Positions 58,956-64,000 of a DNA stretch of 64,000 nucleotides are shown piece after piece. A program made the position numbers and the translations under genes. The DNA comes from Catenibacillus sp964565805. Lineage in GTDB: Bacteria > Bacillota > Clostridia > Lachnospirales > Lachnospiraceae. Position 1 is the stretch's first letter. The number at the start of each line of letters is the position of its first letter. The stretch covers positions 67,270 through 131,269 of the forward strand of contig CAZMGH010000002.1 of assembly GCA_964565805.1 (NCBI GenBank), written 5' to 3'. Under the pieces are notes generated by a model. The model was not told where the DNA came from. It saw only the letters and a program-made list of their open reading frames with translations, and did not search any database.

Positions 58956-59729
58956 ATGACACAGATGAAAGATTCGCCGGACATTACCGCATGGGTACGG
59001 CAGGAGCTTAAAGCAAATACAGATTTAAAATACAGGGAATTTCATAAATCTCTGGTACCGGGACTGGAAAATCTTTTAGGCGTCCGTGTGCCTAAGCTGC
59101 GTCAGATCGCGAAAACAGTGGCCAGGGAAAATTATGACCAGTTTGCCGCCCAGGCAAACATAGAGGTTTATGAAGAGCTGATGATCCGGGGAATGATGAT
59201 CGGCTATGGCAAAATGGATGATAGTCAGAGGAAAAAAGAACTTGAATCATTTATCCTCCTGGTCAATAACTGGGCAATTTGTGACTGCTGCTGCGCAACC
59301 TGCAAATTTATGACAAAAGATCCTGAAAAATGGTTTGAATTTCTCATTCCATATGTTCACAGCGATAAAGAATACCATATTCGTTTTGCTGTCGTATGTA
59401 TGCTGGATTTTTTTATTACGGATGATTTTATTGACCGGGTCCTTGAGCTTTTAGCGCGGATCCGTCATGATGGTTATTATGTTAAAATGGCTGTGGCCTG
59501 GGCAATATCTATTGCCTATATTAAGTATCCGGATAAAACCCAGGCGCTTTTTACTCAAAATCGCCTGGATGATTTTACCCACAACAAGGCTATCCAAAAG
59601 ATCCGGGAGTCTTACCGCGTTTCTAAGGATGTGAAAGAAATGCTTAAACAGATGAAACGGCCCACTGCCCGGGGACAAAAAGGTAAATCTGCCCCGTATC
59701 TAACTGACGGGGAGGTGTTTTATGGCTGA
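58956..59729 (+). CDS. AlkD-like DNA alkylation repair protein
   Basis: HEAT-repeat DNA glycosylase of the AlkD family, 257 residues, built of helical repeats. Segments: GVRVPKLRQIAK, WEIMxxE-like VYEELMIRGMMIGY, VNNWAICDCC, and the C-terminal YVKMAVAWAISIAYIKYP with aromatic residues used for lesion contact. It removes alkylated purines by non-flipping recognition. GGAGG precedes ATG 58956. It overlaps the SpoU methylase gene by 8 bases. Confidence 0.88.
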   Translation: MTQMKDSPDITAWVRQELKANTDLKYREFHKSLVPGLENLLGVRVPKLRQIAKTVARENYDQFAAQANIEVYEELMIRGMMIGYGKMDDSQRKKELESFILLVNNWAICDCCCATCKFMTKDPEKWFEFLIPYVHSDKEYHIRFAVVCMLDFFITDDFIDRVLELLARIRHDGYYVKMAVAWAISIAYIKYPDKTQALFTQNRLDDFTHNKAIQKIRESYRVSKDVKEMLKQMKRPTARGQKGKSAPYLTDGEVFYG

Positions 59730-60567
59730 CATTATTGAAATCACAGATTTTATGGATCCCAGGTTAGATATTTATGCCCGGTGTACAGAAGGACAGCTTT
59801 TAAACCGGCATGAGCCGGATAAAGGGATCTTTATCGCGGAAAGTCCCATGGTTATTAAGCTGGCCCTGGATTCGGGGTGCGAGCCTATTTCCTTTCTGGC
59901 GGAAAAACGGCGGCTGACCGGGGACACAAAGGCAGTACTGGACCGGTGTGAAAATATTCCTGTATTTACAGCGGAATTTGATCTGCTGACACAGTTGACC
60001 GGCTTTAAACTGACCCGGGGGATGTTATGTGCCATGCGCCGACCAAAATCAAGGGACGCGGCCCAGGTATGCGCCGGGGCCAAAAGGATCGCCGTATTGG
60101 AAAATATTGTAAACCCTACCAATATTGGGGCGATTTTCCGGTCCGCGGCTGCTTTATATGTTGATGGGGTGATACTGACACCGGCCTGCAGCGATCCCCT
60201 TTACCGAAGGGCAGTAAGAGTAAGTATGGGTACAGTTTTTCAGGTGCCATGGGCCTATATGAAAGATGAATATTCCTGGCCCCATCCGGCCATGGAGTGG
60301 CTACATTCCATGGGATTTAAAACTGCGGCCATGGCGCTGAATGACCATTCCCGTTCTATTGATGATCCTCAGATTATGGCTGAGGAAAAGCTTGCCATCG
60401 TCCTTGGAACCGAAGGGGATGGGCTGGCTTCAGAGACAGTGGCGGATTGTGATTATACAGTGCGTATCCCCATGTCCCATGGGGTGGATTCATTAAACGT
60501 AGCCGCAGCCAGCGCTGTGGCGTTTTGGCAGCTGGCGGCTAAAAACAGAAATCCCCTGGAAGGATAA
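59722..60567 (+). CDS. TrmH/SpoU-family RNA 2'-O-methyltransferase
   Basis: SPOUT methylase of 281 residues. An N-terminal substrate-binding domain (about 1-105) precedes the knotted SAM domain with NPTNIGAIFRSAA, ILTPACSDPLYRRAVRVSMG, IVLGTEGDGL and IPMSHGVDSLNVAAASAVAF, all three SpoU motifs. It modifies rRNA or tRNA ribose; the site is not readable. Overlap with the AlkD-like gene indicates coupling. Confidence 0.92.
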   Translation: MADIIEITDFMDPRLDIYARCTEGQLLNRHEPDKGIFIAESPMVIKLALDSGCEPISFLAEKRRLTGDTKAVLDRCENIPVFTAEFDLLTQLTGFKLTRGMLCAMRRPKSRDAAQVCAGAKRIAVLENIVNPTNIGAIFRSAAALYVDGVILTPACSDPLYRRAVRVSMGTVFQVPWAYMKDEYSWPHPAMEWLHSMGFKTAAMALNDHSRSIDDPQIMAEEKLAIVLGTEGDGLASETVADCDYTVRIPMSHGVDSLNVAAASAVAFWQLAAKNRNPLEG

Positions 60568-60645
60568 GGTAATGGCCCGGTAAGCGGATGCCTGAGGAAT
60601 AAAACATACGGCCTGTAAAGTCAGGCCTCAATAGGAGGATATAAC

Positions 60646-61140
60646 ATGAGCGGAATTTTTCACAGAACAAGTATACGTAAATACACCGGACAGCCGGTAG
60701 AAGAAGAAAAGATTACTCTTATGCTCAGGGCGGCTATGGCTGCGCCATCAGCAGTCAATCAGCAGCCCTGGGAATTTTATGTTGTCACAGACCGGGAAAG
60801 CCTTAAAGCAATGGCTGACTGCAGCCCTTATGCGGGAATGCTTAGGGAAGCACCGGTAGGTTTTGCCGTATGTTACCGTAAAGACTGTATCCGTCCTGAG
60901 TACGCTCATATTGACTGCAGCGCGGCAGTGGAAAATCTTCTTCTGGAAGCAGATGAGCTGGGACTGGGCGCTGTGTGGATGGGCATTGCCCCGATAACAG
61001 ACCGGATGGAGGACGCCAGAAAAACTTTAAATATTCCGGAAACATTGGATGTTTTCGCGTTTATAGCCTGCGGTTACCCGGCAGAAGAAAAGACTCAGCA
61101 GGACCGGTACGATCCGGCCAGGGTTCATTATATCCGCTGA
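60646..61140 (+). CDS. Nitroreductase family protein
   Basis: FMN-dependent oxidoreductase, 164 residues, short form. RTSIRKYTGQPVEEEKI (FMN phosphate Arg), MAAPSAVNQQPWEFYVV, and LGLGAVWMGIAP are the family hallmarks. ATG 60646 follows AGGAGG. The missing C-terminal extension is usual in clostridial members. Substrate unknown. Confidence 0.92.
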   Translation: MSGIFHRTSIRKYTGQPVEEEKITLMLRAAMAAPSAVNQQPWEFYVVTDRESLKAMADCSPYAGMLREAPVGFAVCYRKDCIRPEYAHIDCSAAVENLLLEADELGLGAVWMGIAPITDRMEDARKTLNIPETLDVFAFIACGYPAEEKTQQDRYDPARVHYIR

Positions 61141-61189
61141 TCCTTAGGTCAGCGGGTCTGATGATATATACACCAAACCAGGAGGAGTT

Positions 61190-61510
61190 ATGTTAGACAG
61201 CAAAGGTTTTGATTTATGGGCCGATGGATATGACGAATATTGGTGCGAGATCATGCCGCAAGCGGCGACTAAGGCTAATGGTATCTTAAGGCTTAAATCT
61301 ATTCTTGGCTGCAAGCGGATTATCTCTTTTGGGGATGCGATAAATGATCTGCCGATGTGCAGGATTTCAGATGAATTCTATGCTGTGGCCAACGGAGTAG
61401 ACACCTTAAAAGCCCATGCAACGGCCATAATTCCAGGTAATGATGAAGATGGTGTTGCCCGGTGGTTACTTGAAAATGCCGACTTGAAATTTCGTAAAAG
61501 GAGTTACTCA
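61190..61510 (+). pseudogene. Cof-type HAD phosphatase, C-terminal fragment
   Basis: From ATG 61190 the frame encodes the last third of a Cof-type HAD phosphatase (EIMPQAATKANGIL, IISFGDAINDLPM, ATAIIPGNDEDGVARWLLEN). The N-terminal catalytic DxD motif and the cap domain are missing. GGAGGAG lies right before the ATG, so the original start region seems joined to the C-terminal part by an internal deletion. The frame runs without a stop into the next HAD gene. Confidence 0.7.
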
Positions 61511-62248
61511 ATGTATAAATATTGTGTTTTTGACTTATATGGAACACTGGTAGACATCCATACAGATGAGGAAAAGGATTTTGTCTGGGAAAAGCTGGCC
61601 CTATTTTACGGATACTATGGCGCTCATTATAAGCCGTCAGAATTAAAGGCAGCTTATAAAAGACTGACACAGGAAGCGCCCCGGAAGGGGAATGACGGTT
61701 TTAGCCGGAATATCAGCCATGAAGCATTTCCCGAAATTCAGATCGAGGATGTATTTCTGGCCTTGTTTAAGGAAAAATCAGTAGATGCAGACAAGGCTCT
61801 GGCTGTCCACGCAGGGCAGTTTTTTCGGGTATTATCCACAGAATATGTGCGTTTATATGAAGGAACGGAAGAAATGCTCCGGTCACTGAAGGCCGGAGGA
61901 AAGAAGCTGATTCTTTTGTCAAATGCCCAGCGGATTTTTACAGAATACGAAGTAAAGGCTCTTGGTATCCTGGAGCTTTTTGATAAAGTCTTTATTTCTT
62001 CCGATTATGGTGTTAAAAAACCGGACATCCGCTTTTATGAAACCATGCTCAACCAGTGTCAGATTCCTGTAAATGAGGGGATCATGGTAGGCAATGATGG
62101 CATTTGTGATGTGCAGGGGGCAAAGGCTGCCGGGCTGGCAACCCTTTACATTCACTCAAATCTTTCACCAAAGGAAGAAAAACCAGATGCGGATTTTATT
62201 GTAGATCCTATGGATATGAAGGCTGTGCAGCGGATTTTGGAAGGCTGA
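61511..62248 (+). CDS. HAD-superfamily hydrolase (subfamily IA)
   Basis: A 245-residue phosphatase-like HAD: YCVFDLYGTLVDI carries the nucleophile Asp, LILLSNAQRIF is motif II, YGVKKPDIRFYE has the Lys of motif III and MVGNDGICDVQGA the metal Asp of motif IV. ATG 61511 has its own AAAGGAG 7 bases upstream, which supports a separate protein even though the frame is open from 61190, where a fused 352-residue product is possible. Substrate unknown. Confidence 0.85.
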   Translation: MYKYCVFDLYGTLVDIHTDEEKDFVWEKLALFYGYYGAHYKPSELKAAYKRLTQEAPRKGNDGFSRNISHEAFPEIQIEDVFLALFKEKSVDADKALAVHAGQFFRVLSTEYVRLYEGTEEMLRSLKAGGKKLILLSNAQRIFTEYEVKALGILELFDKVFISSDYGVKKPDIRFYETMLNQCQIPVNEGIMVGNDGICDVQGAKAAGLATLYIHSNLSPKEEKPDADFIVDPMDMKAVQRILEG

Positions 62249-62263
62249 TGGAAGGGCTGGAAA

Positions 62264-63046
62264 ATGACCAACAATGAAATACAGAAAATTGCCTTGAGTC
62301 AGTCTGCCATAGACTGTCACTGTGATCCAAAGGATTTTTTGAAAAGCAGTCCTGTAGTGACTCTTTCCAGAGCTTCCTGTAAATCACGAAAATACCTTCC
62401 TTTGCCTCTGGAATGTGATATGGTTTCCTATGGAAGCAATATTGTAGCTCAAGTCAGTCCAAGGACCAGGGAAGTTGTGGAAACTTTTCTCAAGGGCTCA
62501 GAGCCTGCCCATGCTTTTGAAACCCCGGAAATTTACCGGCTAAATCAGCTTTTAGAGCCTTTTGGATTAAAGGTATGTTTTATGGCAGAGTATTTTCTCC
62601 CGGATTTAGATAAGCTTAAAGCTTTGCCATGTCCATATCCTATGGAAGTGCTGACCCCTGAGAATTTTAGCTCACTGTATACAAAGGAATGGAGCAATGC
62701 TCTATGTGCTGACCGTAAGTCTCTGGATAAAATTGCCATCGGCGCATATGATCAGGGCCGGCTGGTAGGTCTTGCAGGAGCTTCCGTGGATTGTGAGACA
62801 ATGTATCAGATCGGAGTGGATGTATTGCCGGATTACCGACGCCAGGGAATTGCCAGCGCCCTGACCAGCCATTTAGCTTTGGAAATTTTAAAGCTGGGAA
62901 AGGTGCCTTTTTACTGCGCTGCCTGGTGTAATGTAAAATCCGCAGGCAACGCTATTAAATGCGGCTTCACGCCTGCCTGGGTCGAACTGACCGCAAGGGA
63001 TGAAGAATTTGTGGAAAAGTTAATAAAGGACGTGAGCTTGCTATGA
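62264..63046 (+). CDS. GNAT family N-acetyltransferase
   Basis: A 260-residue acetyltransferase. The first 140 residues are a variable N-terminal domain; the GNAT core is C-terminal, with AIGAYDQGRLVGLAGASVD, IGVDVLPDYRRQGIASAL (acetyl-CoA pyrophosphate loop, R-x-x-G-I-A) and VKSAGNAIKCGFTPAW. Stop overlaps the next ATG by four bases. Substrate unknown. Confidence 0.88.
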   Translation: MTNNEIQKIALSQSAIDCHCDPKDFLKSSPVVTLSRASCKSRKYLPLPLECDMVSYGSNIVAQVSPRTREVVETFLKGSEPAHAFETPEIYRLNQLLEPFGLKVCFMAEYFLPDLDKLKALPCPYPMEVLTPENFSSLYTKEWSNALCADRKSLDKIAIGAYDQGRLVGLAGASVDCETMYQIGVDVLPDYRRQGIASALTSHLALEILKLGKVPFYCAAWCNVKSAGNAIKCGFTPAWVELTARDEEFVEKLIKDVSLL

Positions 63047-63594
63047 AAATTGCAATTATTGGCTATAGTGGCTGTGGAAAGTCCACCCTGGCCCGGTATT
63101 TGGGAAAATATTACCAGATCCCGGTGTTATTTCTTGACCGTGTCCACTGGCTGCCCGGATGGCAGGAGCAGGATTTGGAAAAGGAAGTCCGGCAGGTAGA
63201 GTCTTTCCTGGATAAAAATGATTCCTGGGTCATTGACGGGAATTACAGCAAACTGGCCTATGAGCGGCGTATGAACGAGGCGGACCAGATCATTTTTATG
63301 AATTTTAACTGTTTTGCCTGTTTTATGCGCATCCTGCGCCGGTATATCCGCTCAAAAGGACGAAGCCGCCGCTCTATTGCGCCAGGCTGCCCGGAAAAGC
63401 TGGATGGGGAGTTTATCCGCTGGATCTTACATGATGGCAGAACTAAGAAGTATCGGAAAAACTACGCAAATATCCAAAAGCTTTACCGGACAAAGGTTAC
63501 TGTTATAAAAAACCAGAAACAGCTGACAGCATTTATCCGCAGCGTAAAAATAAGGAATGATCAGGAGGCGAAAAAACATGATCTATACTGTTGA
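63043..63594 (+). CDS. P-loop kinase-like protein (FlaR/topology-modulation type)
   Basis: Adenylate kinase-like P-loop protein of 183 residues, in the group once called DNA topology modulation protein FlaR. Walker A GYSGCGKST at the N terminus, LDRVHWLPGWQ, and SWVIDGNYSKLAYERR are conserved. The true substrate is not known. Coupled with the GNAT gene (ATGA), and the next gene starts inside its last codons. Confidence 0.87.
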   Translation: MKIAIIGYSGCGKSTLARYLGKYYQIPVLFLDRVHWLPGWQEQDLEKEVRQVESFLDKNDSWVIDGNYSKLAYERRMNEADQIIFMNFNCFACFMRILRRYIRSKGRSRRSIAPGCPEKLDGEFIRWILHDGRTKKYRKNYANIQKLYRTKVTVIKNQKQLTAFIRSVKIRNDQEAKKHDLYC

Positions 63595-63997
63595 TAAAAT
63601 AGAGGAAGATCTGGACTATGGCTGCGAGGAGCGGGATGAAAACCAGCCGGTCGTGGCAGTGGTTACTTTAGTATCGTTAGATGGCGGCAGCCAAAAATGT
63701 AAAATGCCGGATCACCTTCTTTATGAGCGCAATATTTCTTCCGGGGATTCGGTGATTTTTGATGAAGATCATTTTCTTTGCAAACCTTTAAGCCGAAACT
63801 GGACTCAGGAATGTAGCGGTTCCTGTACAAATCTGGCAGATTTTTCTGCATGGATGCAGGATGCCAGGGAAGGGAAACCGATCCGCAAAATATGTCCCTT
63901 TTGCGGCGGCAAGGTCGGCTATGACGGCGCGTACCTCGCCGGAGAGGGCGTATGGTGGTGCGCCGTATCGCCTGCCGGAGAAATTCCGACTGGCTGA
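63578..63997 (+). CDS. Hypothetical protein with zinc-ribbon-like motif, 139 aa
   Basis: A 139-residue acidic protein starting MIYTVDKIEEDLDYGCEERD. It contains a beta-rich N-terminal half (VVAVVTLVSLDGG) and CPFCGGKVGYDGAYLAGEGV near the C terminus, a possible half zinc ribbon. ATG 63578 has AGGAGG 9 bases upstream and overlaps the previous gene by 17 bases. Family not recognised. The TGA lies three bases before the window end. Confidence 0.7.
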   Translation: MIYTVDKIEEDLDYGCEERDENQPVVAVVTLVSLDGGSQKCKMPDHLLYERNISSGDSVIFDEDHFLCKPLSRNWTQECSGSCTNLADFSAWMQDAREGKPIRKICPFCGGKVGYDGAYLAGEGVWWCAVSPAGEIPTG

Positions 63998-64000
63998 TAC

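Noticed and set aside
1..64000. tRNA, rRNA, CRISPR, prophage, transposase
   Set aside because: I looked for cloverleaf-like sequences, regular spaced repeats, integrase or transposase motifs and recognised none; short tRNA-like hairpins were not convincing.

Overview
The window looks like a chromosome segment of a strictly anaerobic, spore-lineage Gram-positive bacterium of the class Clostridia, most probably Lachnospiraceae. The reasons are intermediate G+C, strong AGGAGG-type ribosome binding sites, the order priA-def-fmt-rsmB-rlmN-prpC-prkC-rsgA-rpe-thiN, a single-chain pyruvate:ferredoxin oxidoreductase, a giant 2-hydroxyacyl-CoA dehydratase activase-type protein, a DUF1846 protein and an AEC transporter. 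I recognise no rRNA, tRNA, CRISPR array, prophage or insertion sequence.

Layout. 1-10.2 kb is a housekeeping operon running from replication restart and translation-start chemistry to the Ser/Thr kinase-phosphatase pair, ribosome GTPase, pentose epimerase and thiamine pyrophosphokinase. 10.2-12.4 kb holds a SUV3-like helicase with a zinc ribbon whose 3' end overlaps a convergent 80-codon gene. 12.5-18.3 kb holds an FMN-dependent hydroxyacid oxidase and then a tight five-gene operon: circularly permuted ATP-grasp, alpha-E protein, transglutaminase-like peptidase, and two tandem M14/aspartoacylase-type proteins, the second lacking the metal ligands. I regard this operon as the best candidate for an undescribed peptide or amide metabolic system. 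18.3-24.9 kb is mixed: flavin reductase, AEC transporter, CmpB-like membrane protein, a heavily deleted metallophosphoesterase pseudogene, rhaD, an SRPBCC protein and a Dus enzyme.

24.9-31.9 kb is a sugar operon with a divergent LacI regulator: fucose/arabinose isomerase-like protein, split transketolase, GlpK-like kinase and nucleoside hydrolase-like protein, with no transporter. It would isomerise a sugar to a ketose, phosphorylate it and pass a two-carbon unit to an acceptor; a D-apiose/apulose-type route is one hypothesis. fucO and a TetR regulator follow, then a zinc-ribbon membrane protein, nifJ, DUF1846, an M16 peptidase, rlmH and purC (to 44.2 kb). 44.4-52 kb carries a TIM-barrel epimerase with a structured leader, the 1502-residue activase and an AAA-ATPase/PD-(D/E)XK protein. 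52.4-64 kb is accessory: nucleoside phosphorylase, gene fragments around a 100-N assembly gap, aldo/keto reductase, ogt, a two-subunit chromate transporter, an AlkD-like glycosylase, a SpoU methylase, nitroreductase, HAD, GNAT and P-loop genes.

Recurrent small-scale structure includes a roughly 60-bp hairpin-plus-Shine-Dalgarno repeat in three copies (973, 20033, 21089), a GCTAG-GGCGCC hairpin in two copies, hairpins between most convergent gene pairs, and several operator-like palindromes. Gene decay is visible at 21.2-22.2, 53.2-54.0 and 61.2-61.5 kb.
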